From JAAYSA01 sp035367155 (GTDB lineage Bacteria > Bacillota_I > Bacilli_A > RFN20 > CAG-826): 64,000 bases of DNA. The stretch spans positions 1 through 64,000 of the forward strand of contig DAOSJI010000002.1 in the NCBI GenBank assembly GCA_035367155.1. The letters run 5' to 3'. Each line of letters starts with the position of its first letter. Within the stretch, counting starts at the first letter, position 1. Made by a program: the position numbers and the translations under genes. This document shows positions 27,872-36,793 of the stretch, one piece after another. The notes beneath the pieces are model-generated. The model searched no databases and had not been told where the DNA came from. It saw only the letters and a program-made list of their open reading frames with translations.

Positions 27872-28465
27872 TTATTCAGGTTTTATCACTTCCTCTTTTT
27901 CTTTGCATTGTTTTGTATTAAATTTTGACATAGCTTTTTCAAAACCAAAATCTAAAGCATGGAAGATTGCGTTTTTCGCTTCTTCTATTGCAATTTCTAA
28001 TAATTTTTCTTCTTCTTTTGTCGGTTTGTTCAACACATGCTCAACACTATTAAATTGGGGTTGTCCTATACCAATTCTTAGACGTTTAATTTCATTGTTT
28101 CCAGTAAGATCTATAATGTTTTGCATACCTTTTTGCCCACCAGAGCTTCCACCTGTACGAAGCCTTATTTGTCCGGTAGAAAGAGCCATATCATCGTAAA
28201 CAATTAAAATGTCTTCATTCTCAATTTTATAAAAGTTTTTAATTTGAACAACGGCTTCGCCGCTAAGATTCATATATGTGGTAGGCTTAAATAAAATAAC
28301 TTCTTCGTTGTTATACAAAAATTTAGCAAACAAACCTTTAAAATCTTTTTTATCCACATCAATTTTAACTTTTTCTGATATGGCATCAATAACTCTGTAC
28401 CCAATGTTGTGGCGAGTTTTTTCGTACTTTTTTCCAGGGTTTCCTAAACCTACAATTAATTTCAT
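27872..28465 (-). CDS. pth: Peptidyl-tRNA hydrolase
   Basis: 197 residues. LIVGLGNPGKKYEKTRHNIGY, FKPTTYMNLSGEAV, and VYDDMALSTGQIRLRTGGSSGGQKGM are diagnostic, with His in RHNIG as catalytic base. It frees peptides from dropped-off tRNAs. pth-mfd-rqcP-tilS-ftsH is transcribed in this order, with a separate promoter at ftsH. Confidence 0.97.
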   Translation of the reverse strand: MKLIVGLGNPGKKYEKTRHNIGYRVIDAISEKVKIDVDKKDFKGLFAKFLYNNEEVILFKPTTYMNLSGEAVVQIKNFYKIENEDILIVYDDMALSTGQIRLRTGGSSGGQKGMQNIIDLTGNNEIKRLRIGIGQPQFNSVEHVLNKPTKEEEKLLEIAIEEAKNAIFHALDFGFEKAMSKFNTKQCKEKEEVIKPE

Positions 28466-28480
28466 TTTTTCCTCTTAGAT

Positions 28481-28489
28481 ATTATATCA
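28481..28489 (-). promoter_or_regulatory. Extended -10 promoter of pth
   Basis: TGATATAAT on the minus strand, about 16 bases before the pth ATG; no clear -35 box. Confidence 0.6.
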
Positions 28490-28537
28490 CAGTGTATTTT
28501 ATCAAAAAAATGTTTATACTATAAACAAGGACTAATT

Positions 28538-29479
28538 ATGAAACGTTTTTTTAAACTCTTTTTACAAGGAATTGTTATGGGGTTCGCATTAATCACTGCG
28601 ATTGGTGGCGGTACCATTGCAGTTTTAATGGGAATTTATGATGATATGGTTTTTGCAGTTGCAGACTTTACTAAAAATCCAAAAAAATCTATTTCATTCT
28701 TAGGACCTATACTACTTGGAGTATTTGTTGGAGTTGCCGCTCTAATCTATCCAATTAAGCTCTTTCTAGAATTCGCTCCTTTCGTTGCAACTTCACTTTT
28801 CGTAGGTCTAACTCTCGGTGGTTTAAATGTTTTTAGAGAAACCACACATAAAAAAGGCAACGCCTTGAACATAATCTTATTAATCCTCGGTTTTTTATTG
28901 GTAGCAGGTATTGGAATCATTTCTTGGTTCAACTCATCTGCTAGCACATTAGACATTGGTTTTGCAGGAAATATTATCTTTTTGGCTATTATAGGTTTCT
29001 TTGCTAGCTCTGCATTAGTAGCACCAGGAATTTCAGGAACACTCTTCCTTCTATCAATTGGTTATTTTAATTATCTGCTTGATCTTGCTAAAAAAGTCTT
29101 ACTCTTTGAACAAACGAATTGGTGGATGAATTTTGGTTTGCTTGCTAGTTTTGGCATTGGTTTATTAGTTGGCTTTTTTATAATTTCAAAATTATTTAAA
29201 TATTTATTAACTAAACATCGGACAGCGACATATTTTACGATCCTTGGTTGGATTATTGGGTCGATGGTTATTTGTTACTTTAATGGTGATATTAAAACTG
29301 CATATTTATCGTTAAATGGTTTTGAAGTTTGGACCTTAGTTTTTTCGTTATTAGCGTTAATAATAGGTGCTTTAATTTCATTTTTCCTTTTAAAATTCGT
29401 TAGCAAAAAGGAAGAACAATCATTAGTGTTAGAAAAAGATGATGATACGGAGAGTTTAGATAATGCAATGGGAAATTGA
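28538..29479 (+). CDS. DUF368 membrane protein, probable undecaprenyl-phosphate translocase
   Basis: 313 residues with about nine membrane helices. The N-terminal GIVMGFALITAIGGGTIAVLMGIYDDMV and the mirrored ALVAPGISGTLFLLSIGYFNYLL segments are the two inverted repeats of DUF368. Recent work assigns DUF368 (PopT) to flipping undecaprenyl phosphate back across the membrane; the assignment to this protein is by family. It ends with TGA and overlaps the PAP2 gene by 17 bases, which fits a shared role in lipid-carrier recycling. Confidence 0.85.
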   Translation: MKRFFKLFLQGIVMGFALITAIGGGTIAVLMGIYDDMVFAVADFTKNPKKSISFLGPILLGVFVGVAALIYPIKLFLEFAPFVATSLFVGLTLGGLNVFRETTHKKGNALNIILLILGFLLVAGIGIISWFNSSASTLDIGFAGNIIFLAIIGFFASSALVAPGISGTLFLLSIGYFNYLLDLAKKVLLFEQTNWWMNFGLLASFGIGLLVGFFIISKLFKYLLTKHRTATYFTILGWIIGSMVICYFNGDIKTAYLSLNGFEVWTLVFSLLALIIGALISFFLLKFVSKKEEQSLVLEKDDDTESLDNAMGN

Positions 29480-30074
29480 ATTTTTAAGATGGTTAATAGA
29501 AAATTTACATAATCCTTTATTCGACTGGTTTATGCATGGACTTACTTTTTTGGGTGAAGTTGCCTGGATATATTTTTTAGTTTCTTTTGTTTTCTTGTTT
29601 TTCAAAAAGACAAGAAAAACCGGCATCGCATGTATTGCTGCCTTAATATTAATTGCGGGTTTTAATTTATTTGTATTTAAATATATTTTTAAAAGGATTA
29701 GACCTTTTAGAGAGGATAACTTTTTGTACGATTATGTAATTGCTCGATTTAAAAACAATAATATGTTCAATACTTATCCAAGTGAAACGTCATATTCTTT
29801 TATGTCTGGTCATACATTATCAGCTTTTTTGTTCGCGACTATTGTTTCTATTTATCACAAAAGAACTTTAATACCTAATATGATTATTGCCTCCTTAATG
29901 TCATTTACCCGACTATATTATCCGTTCCATTATCCAACCGATGTTATTGCAGGCGTTCTTACTGGTGTGGCTTTTGGTACCTTAACTGTATTGGTAGCCA
30001 ATAAATTAGAAATAAAAATTAAAAAAACAATTATAAGTAGAAAAAATCGTAAATTGGAGTCAATAGAAAAATAA
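29463..30074 (+). CDS. PAP2-family phosphatase
   Basis: 203 residues with about five membrane helices. The three PAP2 motifs are present: KRIRPFRED, SFMSGHTLS and SFTRLYYPFHYPTDV, giving the His/Asp active site outside the membrane. Such enzymes dephosphorylate undecaprenyl pyrophosphate (BcrC type) or lipid phosphates. Translational overlap with the DUF368 gene supports undecaprenyl pyrophosphate as the substrate, by inference. Confidence 0.85.
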   Translation: MQWEIEFLRWLIENLHNPLFDWFMHGLTFLGEVAWIYFLVSFVFLFFKKTRKTGIACIAALILIAGFNLFVFKYIFKRIRPFREDNFLYDYVIARFKNNNMFNTYPSETSYSFMSGHTLSAFLFATIVSIYHKRTLIPNMIIASLMSFTRLYYPFHYPTDVIAGVLTGVAFGTLTVLVANKLEIKIKKTIISRKNRKLESIEK

Positions 30075-30076
30075 TT

Positions 30077-30769
30077 ATGCGCCTTGATAAATTTTTGGCA
30101 AATTTAAAAATCGGTTCTAGAAAAGAAGTAAAAAGCTTAATTAGAAACGGCAAAATAAGTGTAAATGATAAAGTAGTTACAATTGATAATTTCAAAATTA
30201 ACCCTGAAATTGATAGGGTTTTTTTAGAAAACGAAGAGGTTTTTTATAAAAAATATTATTATTTTTTAATGAATAAACCTTCAGGTTATATTTGTGCCAA
30301 TAAAGATAATTTACATAAAACAGTATTTGATTTAGATGATAGATTATCCCTATATGATTGTCATACAGTCGGAAGGCTTGATAAAGATACAACTGGAGTA
30401 CTTTTATTAACAAATAATGGTAAACTTTCACACAATTTAATTAGTCCAAAAAAAGAAATCGAGAAAGTATATATTCTTAAAACTATTTTTCCACTTAAAC
30501 AAGAATATGTTCTAAAAATCAAAAATGGTTTAACTTTAAACGACGGCTATAAGTGTAAATCTGCAACTTTTGAAATTATAGATGAATTTACAGGTAGGTT
30601 AACATTGACGGAAGGAAAATTTCATCAAGTAAAAAGGATGTTTATAGCCTTAAATAACGAGGTAGTTTCGCTTCATAGGGAACGTTTCCATACTTTAACG
30701 TGTGAGAATTTACCTACTGGCAAAACTAGACAATTAACTGTTGAAGAAGAAAAGTCCTTATATAGTTAA
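30077..30769 (+). CDS. RsuA-family 16S rRNA pseudouridine synthase
   Basis: 230 residues. N-terminal S4 domain (MRLDKFLANLKIGSRKEVKSLIRNGK...), catalytic GRLDKDTTGVLLLTNNG with the Asp nucleophile, and the C-terminal EGKFHQVKRMF. RsuA-type enzymes modify U516 of 16S rRNA; RluB/RluF-type use of 23S rRNA cannot be excluded. It follows the PAP2 gene by 2 bases. Confidence 0.88.
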   Translation: MRLDKFLANLKIGSRKEVKSLIRNGKISVNDKVVTIDNFKINPEIDRVFLENEEVFYKKYYYFLMNKPSGYICANKDNLHKTVFDLDDRLSLYDCHTVGRLDKDTTGVLLLTNNGKLSHNLISPKKEIEKVYILKTIFPLKQEYVLKIKNGLTLNDGYKCKSATFEIIDEFTGRLTLTEGKFHQVKRMFIALNNEVVSLHRERFHTLTCENLPTGKTRQLTVEEEKSLYS

Positions 30770-30772
30770 TTA

Positions 30773-30807
30773 ATTCTCTTTGAAAAGAGAATCAAATCTA
30801 CTATAAT
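30773..30807 (+). promoter_or_regulatory. Promoter and likely operator of the TetR-ABC operon
   Basis: TTGAAA (30780-30785), 16 bases, TATAAT (30802-30807). ATTCTCTT-TGAA-AAGAGAAT (30773-30792), a perfect 8-bp-arm dyad, covers the -35 box. This is where a TetR-type repressor would act. Confidence 0.7.
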
Positions 30808-30841
30808 TTACATTGAATAACTACAATAGAAGGGAGAAAAT

Positions 30842-31447
30842 ATGCCACGAACAAAAGACGCAAATACACGAATTAGAAATAGACGAAGAACCTCTATCAT
30901 TCAAGCTGCAATTCGTTGTTTTGCAAGGATGCCTTATAACGAAGTTACTATATCGCTAATCGCACGTGAAGCTAAATGTGGTCATAGTCTTATTTATCAT
31001 TATTTTAGTGGTATAAGGGATATTCATTTAGCCGTTTACGAATATATGTTTCCTTATTTTGAAGAAACTTTGGCTTTTTTTGATGAACCTGATGTTAATC
31101 CCGACATTAAATTCATTGGTGTAATTAGCTTTTTGGTTGATTCATTAAGAGAGTCAACTAAATATGCATATTATTTACAGACAATTATACAAACTCGACA
31201 CTTAGTTATCGAATTTAAAGATCAATTTGAAGGATTTGCGGTTCACACTAGAATTGTGCGACTAATTGAAAATGCCCAAAAAATGGGTAGAATTATTCCA
31301 ATGGAACCTCTTCGAATTATGGAACATATTTTTCTTGTTTTTCGTGGTATCGCAAGTGAAATCATTTTTGATCCCAAAAAAACACGTTACACGTATACTG
31401 CTTCAATGATTTACTTGCCGTTTTTAGTAAAACAACCAGATGCTTAA
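30842..31447 (+). CDS. TetR-family transcriptional regulator
   Basis: 201 residues with a GAAGGGAG ribosome-binding site. N-terminal helix-turn-helix (about 17-62: IIQAAIRCFARMPYNEVTISLIAREAKCG, then SLIYHYFSG) with the typical TetR pattern; the C-terminal ligand-binding part is unassigned. It overlaps the first ABC exporter gene by 8 bases. It likely represses its own operon through the dyad at 30773. Confidence 0.9.
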   Translation: MPRTKDANTRIRNRRRTSIIQAAIRCFARMPYNEVTISLIAREAKCGHSLIYHYFSGIRDIHLAVYEYMFPYFEETLAFFDEPDVNPDIKFIGVISFLVDSLRESTKYAYYLQTIIQTRHLVIEFKDQFEGFAVHTRIVRLIENAQKMGRIIPMEPLRIMEHIFLVFRGIASEIIFDPKKTRYTYTASMIYLPFLVKQPDA

Positions 31448-33260
31448 AATATATCGTTATTTAAAGCCCTTGTGGTGGAAAATTGCTATATCACTAACAT
31501 TTGTATTTTTACAAGCTTTTTTACAATTGTTACTTCCTCCATATATTCAAAGAATTACAGAAGAATACATTACTTCTCCTTTATATACTGGTACATCTGA
31601 ACAAGTTAGAACCTTACTATTATATGGGGCTGAAATGATTGGAATATCCTTTGCGGTTTTGGCTGCTGCTATATGTCAAGGATTAATAAACATGCACATT
31701 TCAGCATCCTTTGCTGCAATTTTGAGGCAAAAATTATTTTATAAATTACAAAGTCTTTCAGTAAATGAACAACATCAGTTTGGTGCTGCTAGTTTGTTAA
31801 CTCGCTTTAACAACGATGTTAGAATGTTGCAATTTTATGTTGTTATGTCATTTAGGGTTTTAACTTTTGCCCCTACGTTTTTAATAATTGGAATAATTAG
31901 AATTGCCCAAATAGACCCAATGTATCTACTAGTAATTGGAGCAATTATTCCAATAATTATAATAATGTTTACATTTGTATTTATTAGGGCAAAACCTTTG
32001 TTCTCATTAATGCAAGAGCGAGTTGACTATCTAACACTTTTGATGCGAGAAGGTCTTACTGGTGTTAGAGTTATTCGAGCATTTAACCAACAACAAAGAG
32101 AAAATCGTTATTATGATGAAGCAAACAGTAATTTAGTAGAGTTACAAAAGAAAATAGGCTATACATTCTTTTGGCTATCACCAATTGTTCAAATTTTATT
32201 TAATTTAACTTATATCGCAGTATTTATCATTGGTTTCTTTTTAATTGATCAAATGTTTGCTACGTCTGAAATAATACACACATTTGGTAATTCGCTTGTC
32301 GTTAGTCAATATGTTAGTCATGTCATGCGTTCATTTATGATGCTTACTTTTGTATTCTTTAATATCCCTAGAGCCTCTACTGCTGCAAAAAGAATTAATG
32401 CTGTACTTGGTGTAGATCCCGAACTAAAAGATCCTGAAAATCCAATTGATGCAAATGTAGTTAAGAATTTAGGTGTGGTTGAATTTAAAAATGTAACATT
32501 CAAATATAATTCTTCCGCAGATCCAATATTAAAGAACATCAGTTTTACCACTAAACCAGGTAAAGTTACGGCAATTATCGGTTCAACTGGTTCTGGAAAA
32601 TCATCAATTATCAATTTAATTCCAAGATTTTTTGAAGTAACTGATGGCGAAGTATTAGTTGATGGTGTAAATGTTAAAAATTATAGACAAAAAGATTTAC
32701 GTAACCGTTTAGCATTTATTCCCCAACAGAGTGTCCTTTTTAGTGGAACTATAAGAGACAATATTAAATTTGGCAATGATGAAGCGACGGACGAAGAAAT
32801 TATTGAGGCGTTAAAAGTTGCGCAAGCATATGATTTTGTATGTGAGAGCAAAGAAGGACTTGATACAATAGTTGCTCAAGCAGGCAAAAACTTTTCGGGT
32901 GGTCAAAAACAACGTCTCGCTATAGCTCGTGCACTTATTCGAAAATCAAAAATATATGTTTTCGATGATTCTTTTAGTGCTTTAGACTTCAAAACTGATG
33001 TGAAACTTCGTTACGCATTAAAAAAATATGCTGCTGATTCCACAATTATTATTGTTGCACAAAGAATTAACTCTATTTTAGATGCAGATCAAATTATGGT
33101 TCTTGATAATGGGAAAATTGTTGGGCTTGGTAACCATCAATCTCTATTAGAAAGTTGCCCAGTTTATAAAGAAATAGTTATTTCTCAACTCGATCAAGAC
33201 GAAATTACAAAGACTAAATTCATTGCAAAACAGGCGTGTATTGAAGGAGGTGAAGCATAA
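31440..33260 (+). CDS. ABC exporter half-transporter with degenerate catalytic site (NBD1)
   Basis: 606 residues: six membrane helices (about 15-325) then a nucleotide-binding domain. Walker A GSTGSGKSS (about 381-389), intact signature FSGGQKQRLAIARAL, and Walker B VFDDSFSALD, in which the catalytic Glu is replaced by Asp. The residue in the H-loop position is Gln (VAQRIN rather than AHRL). These substitutions are typical of the non-catalytic partner in heterodimeric exporters such as BmrC and TM287. It pairs with the following gene. Substrate unknown; drug or lipid export are both possible. Confidence 0.92.
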   Translation: MLKIYRYLKPLWWKIAISLTFVFLQAFLQLLLPPYIQRITEEYITSPLYTGTSEQVRTLLLYGAEMIGISFAVLAAAICQGLINMHISASFAAILRQKLFYKLQSLSVNEQHQFGAASLLTRFNNDVRMLQFYVVMSFRVLTFAPTFLIIGIIRIAQIDPMYLLVIGAIIPIIIIMFTFVFIRAKPLFSLMQERVDYLTLLMREGLTGVRVIRAFNQQQRENRYYDEANSNLVELQKKIGYTFFWLSPIVQILFNLTYIAVFIIGFFLIDQMFATSEIIHTFGNSLVVSQYVSHVMRSFMMLTFVFFNIPRASTAAKRINAVLGVDPELKDPENPIDANVVKNLGVVEFKNVTFKYNSSADPILKNISFTTKPGKVTAIIGSTGSGKSSIINLIPRFFEVTDGEVLVDGVNVKNYRQKDLRNRLAFIPQQSVLFSGTIRDNIKFGNDEATDEEIIEALKVAQAYDFVCESKEGLDTIVAQAGKNFSGGQKQRLAIARALIRKSKIYVFDDSFSALDFKTDVKLRYALKKYAADSTIIIVAQRINSILDADQIMVLDNGKIVGLGNHQSLLESCPVYKEIVISQLDQDEITKTKFIAKQACIEGGEA

Positions 33261-35074
33261 TGAAGAAAAATAAATCACCTAAAAAAGATTATAAATTTTT
33301 CGCTTCCTTTGCTCGTTTATTAAAACAGTTTAATCCTTCTTTATTTATACTTGGATTTATAACAATATCAATTGTTGTTGTGCTTTCTATTCTCTCTCCT
33401 GTTTATTTGCGCGACATAATTAACAAAGTTTCCGCTAATTTTCACATCAATCCTTATTTAATAGTAGATGAAGCAGGACGAGTGAGTGTGTTATGGCCTA
33501 AATTGATAGGTGCTTTCGCAATTATCATTGGATTTTATATTGGAATTTCAGTTATTCGCATGATATCTAGTGTTATTTTAATTAGAGTTTCTGCTGCATA
33601 TACATATAAACTACGAAAAGAATTTAGACTTAAAATTGATCGTCTACCACTTTCATATTTAGATAAATTCACTCACGGTGAATTATTATCACGAGGAACC
33701 AATGATATCGACGCAATTGCTGAATCACTCAATAATATAATATTTGAAATTATTTATGCTTTCTTAATGTTTTTCTCGGTTTTAATTGCAATGTTTATTG
33801 TTGAATGGAGACTTGCTTTGATTGCCGTTGCAACAATACCTCTTCAATTTGCTATTACTATCATTATTGGTAAATCATCTCAGAAAAAATACCGCGCTTT
33901 TCAAAAAAAGACTGGAGAAATGACGTCTTTATTAGAAGAAAACATTAGTGGTTTTGAAGTTGTTAAATTATACTCTCAAGAAGAAAAAGCAATTGAGAAA
34001 TTCGATAAATTAAATAAAGAAATGTATAGATCTAATTTTCAATCTAACTTTCTAAGTATGCTTATTTGGCCTTCACTTCGATTTGTAGGAAATATTGGTT
34101 TTGTTGCTGTTTGTGTTGTTGGCGGCATCATTAACGATTTAGGAGGAATTTTAGCCTTTATTACCTTCCTTAACTTATTTAATGAGCCTTTCCAAATGTT
34201 AGGTGAAATATCATCTACCATCCAAACTACATTTGCTGGTGCTGAGAGATTATTCTCTTTTATGGATGCTCCAGAAGAAACAGAGACTGAATCTTCTATT
34301 GAAATAAAAAAAGATGATGTTCGTGGAAAGTTTAGTTTTGAGAATGTGAAGTTTTCATATAGCCAAGATACCGAATTAATTACTAACATGAATTTAGAAA
34401 TAAATCCAGGTGACATAGTTGCTATCGTAGGCCCTACGGGTGCAGGTAAAACCACTTTAGTTAATTTAATTATGAGATTCTATGAAATAAATGGGGGCAG
34501 TATAAAACTTGATAATATCGACATTCGCGATTTGACTCGTCAAGCGTTAAGAAGCTCCATAGGAATGGTTCTTCAAGATACATGGCTTTTTGAAGGATCG
34601 ATAAAAAACAATATCCGCTATGGCAGAACTGATGCTACTGATGAAGAAATAATTGAAGCGGCTAAGGCTGCAAGAGCACACCACTTTATTAGTACACTTC
34701 CTGGTGGTTATGATTTTGTTTTAACTGAAAATGGAGATAATGTTTCACAAGGTCAACGTCAATTAATTACAATTGCACGTGCTATTATTTCTAAACCAAA
34801 AATACTCATTTTAGATGAAGCTACTAGTAGTGTTGATACAAGAACAGAACAAGCAATTCAAGAAGTAATGAACGAAATAATGAAAGGGCGTACAACCTTT
34901 ATTATTGCTCATAGACTTTCTACAATTAAAAAAGCTAAAAACATTATTGTTATGAGTCATGGCGATATCGTTGAAACTGGTAACCATCAAGAATTACTTG
35001 ATGCTAATGGTTTCTATGCTCAATTATACAACGCACAATTTTTAGGCACAGCTAGCGCTTTAGACGAAACATAA
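33260..35074 (+). CDS. ABC exporter half-transporter with canonical catalytic site (NBD2)
   Basis: 604 residues. Membrane domain with six helices, then Walker A GPTGAGKTTL (about 390-399), signature VSQGQRQLITIARAI (a common variant of LSGGQ), Walker B ILDEATSSVD and H-loop IAHRLSTI. It shares one base with the preceding gene, so the two subunits are made together. A strong terminator follows. Confidence 0.93.
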   Translation: MKKNKSPKKDYKFFASFARLLKQFNPSLFILGFITISIVVVLSILSPVYLRDIINKVSANFHINPYLIVDEAGRVSVLWPKLIGAFAIIIGFYIGISVIRMISSVILIRVSAAYTYKLRKEFRLKIDRLPLSYLDKFTHGELLSRGTNDIDAIAESLNNIIFEIIYAFLMFFSVLIAMFIVEWRLALIAVATIPLQFAITIIIGKSSQKKYRAFQKKTGEMTSLLEENISGFEVVKLYSQEEKAIEKFDKLNKEMYRSNFQSNFLSMLIWPSLRFVGNIGFVAVCVVGGIINDLGGILAFITFLNLFNEPFQMLGEISSTIQTTFAGAERLFSFMDAPEETETESSIEIKKDDVRGKFSFENVKFSYSQDTELITNMNLEINPGDIVAIVGPTGAGKTTLVNLIMRFYEINGGSIKLDNIDIRDLTRQALRSSIGMVLQDTWLFEGSIKNNIRYGRTDATDEEIIEAAKAARAHHFISTLPGGYDFVLTENGDNVSQGQRQLITIARAIISKPKILILDEATSSVDTRTEQAIQEVMNEIMKGRTTFIIAHRLSTIKKAKNIIVMSHGDIVETGNHQELLDANGFYAQLYNAQFLGTASALDET

Positions 35075-35090
35075 AATACCTTATTTTTGT

Positions 35091-35121
35091 AAAAACCACA
35101 CTCGTTTTGTGTGGTTTTTTT
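35091..35121. terminator. Bidirectional terminator between ABC exporter and FGGY kinase
   Basis: AAAAACCACAC-tcgtttt-GTGTGGTTTTTTT. Confidence 0.92.
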
Positions 35122-35122
35122 A

Positions 35123-36667
35123 TTATTTTGGTATATTTCTGACTCTTTTATATATTTTAGATAATCGAGGATATAGTTTTAAATAGACTTTATTATATAA
35201 ATATTCGTATTTTTGATTAGCTATAGAATTTGGATAAAATTCATCTTTTACATGGACCATGTTTCTTGTCGCTTCACAATAAGAATTAAACACACCTTTT
35301 GCCACGAACACCGCAAGAGCAACACCTAAAGATGCAGTTTCATAAGTTTGAATTCTCTTTACTGGAACATTAAAAATATCAGCAGTGATCTGACAAATAA
35401 CATCACTTTGTGATCCGCCGCCGGAAAGTCTAATTTCTTTAATTTTTGTTCTTTGCTTTTTCTCAATTCCTTCAAGCCCTTCTCTAAGAGCATAGGCCAC
35501 ACCTTCAATTATCGCCCTATATATATGTAATCTTGTATGAACATCGCTGAAGCCTACAATAGAACCTCGAACTTCTGGTCTTTTTAAGCCTTGTCCCCAA
35601 TAGGGTTGAAGAACTAATCCATTAGACCCAGGTTCTATTTCACTAACTTTCTTGTTTAATATTTCTTCAGCACTTAGTTTTAAAAGATCCGCTTCTAATG
35701 TTTCAGTTGAACCAAACTCTTGTAAGAACCAACTTACCATCCAATAACCACGATAAATTTGTACTTCTAATTGATATAAATTTGGAATGGGTGCTGCATA
35801 GGCTGGCAAAAATGTTTCTGGTTCAATATATCTAGGATTGCTTACTTCAACACAACTAGCTGTTCCATAGGAAATTGAGGCCATATCACTACGAACACAG
35901 CCCGTTCCTATAGTTTCACATCCTTTGTCTGTTCCAGTTGCGATAAGTTCTAAACCTTCAGGAATTCCTGTTTCTTCAGATATCTTTTTAGAAATAACAC
36001 CAATTATCTCACCTTGTTTGATAAGTTTACATAATTTTGTTTTTGGTATTTCGTAAATGTTTTTTAAAGCCCCATCTCTATACCAAACTTGTTTTTTAAA
36101 GTTAATTGGAAAATGACCCGTTTGGTTTGCAGGACTATCTGCTAAATTACCTGTCAATCTATACATCAAATATGTTGAAATGTTTACATAATAGGCTGTT
36201 TTATTCCAAACTTCAGGTTCGTTTTCTTGTATCCAAATCGCTGGAGTCCTTAATTTATTGTAAATGACAGTTTTAGTCATGCCTGCAATTCCAAAAACTA
36301 TTCTTTTCCAAAAAGGCATTGGTTTAAGTTTACTGGGTTGTCGTTGATCTAACCATAAAATTAATGGTCGAAGTGGTTCATAGTTTTCATCAAGAAGAAC
36401 GGGAGAGTCTCTAAATGTTGTAACACCTAACGCAATAACTTTGCTTAAAATAGCACCATGCTTTTCCTTTAAAGCAAGAGTTGCCTTTTTCATACATTCC
36501 CAATAATAAGAAACATGTTGTTCTGCCCAATTAGGTTTAATAGAAAAATAAGGTTGTTCATACTTAACTTGTTCAAAAGCACAAGTATTACCTTTGCTAT
36601 CAAATATCATCGCTCTGACAGATTGAGTACCAAAATCAATAGTTAAAACATATTTATCTTCATTCAT
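35123..36667 (-). CDS. FGGY-family carbohydrate kinase
   Basis: 514 residues. N-terminal phosphate-binding loop TIDFGTQSVRAMIFD, substrate-side segment LWLDQRQP, second-domain TDKGCETIGTG and C-terminal RLSGGGSQSDVICQITADIF with adenosine-binding glycines. FGGY kinases phosphorylate xylulose, gluconate, glycerol or related polyols; none can be chosen here. A large insertion around residues 120-165 separates it from standard glycerol and xylulose kinases. It stands alone, with no sugar transporter beside it. Confidence 0.85.
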   Translation of the reverse strand: MNEDKYVLTIDFGTQSVRAMIFDSKGNTCAFEQVKYEQPYFSIKPNWAEQHVSYYWECMKKATLALKEKHGAILSKVIALGVTTFRDSPVLLDENYEPLRPLILWLDQRQPSKLKPMPFWKRIVFGIAGMTKTVIYNKLRTPAIWIQENEPEVWNKTAYYVNISTYLMYRLTGNLADSPANQTGHFPINFKKQVWYRDGALKNIYEIPKTKLCKLIKQGEIIGVISKKISEETGIPEGLELIATGTDKGCETIGTGCVRSDMASISYGTASCVEVSNPRYIEPETFLPAYAAPIPNLYQLEVQIYRGYWMVSWFLQEFGSTETLEADLLKLSAEEILNKKVSEIEPGSNGLVLQPYWGQGLKRPEVRGSIVGFSDVHTRLHIYRAIIEGVAYALREGLEGIEKKQRTKIKEIRLSGGGSQSDVICQITADIFNVPVKRIQTYETASLGVALAVFVAKGVFNSYCEATRNMVHVKDEFYPNSIANQKYEYLYNKVYLKLYPRLSKIYKRVRNIPK

Positions 36668-36685
36668 ATTATTTCCTCAAAATAC

Positions 36686-36694
36686 ATTTTATCA
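36686..36694 (-). promoter_or_regulatory. Extended -10-like element of the FGGY kinase
   Basis: TGATAAAAT on the minus strand, about 18 bases before the ATG, with GAGG between them. Confidence 0.45.
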
Positions 36695-36753
36695 TATATA
36701 AATATATTTATTGTCCTTGCTAAATGTTGTCCGTTATTATGTGTGTGCATGTG

Positions 36754-36762
36754 TGATATAAT
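36754..36762 (+). promoter_or_regulatory. Extended -10 promoter of the spermidine-synthase-like gene
   Basis: TGATATAAT with no matching -35 box; 31 bases before the ATG. Confidence 0.6.
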
Positions 36763-36793
36763 TTAAGAAATAAAACGAAGCGAGGTTATCTCT

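Noticed and set aside
27840..28199. 119-codon plus-strand ORF over pth
   Set aside because: Antisense to conserved pth motifs.
28538..29479. Mycoplasma code (TGA = Trp)
   Set aside because: TGA at 29477-29479 ends the DUF368 gene exactly where the PAP2 gene takes over, and TGG is used for Trp throughout.
34039..34455. 138-codon minus-strand ORF within the second ABC gene
   Set aside because: Runs across the complement of Walker A; no independent start signal.
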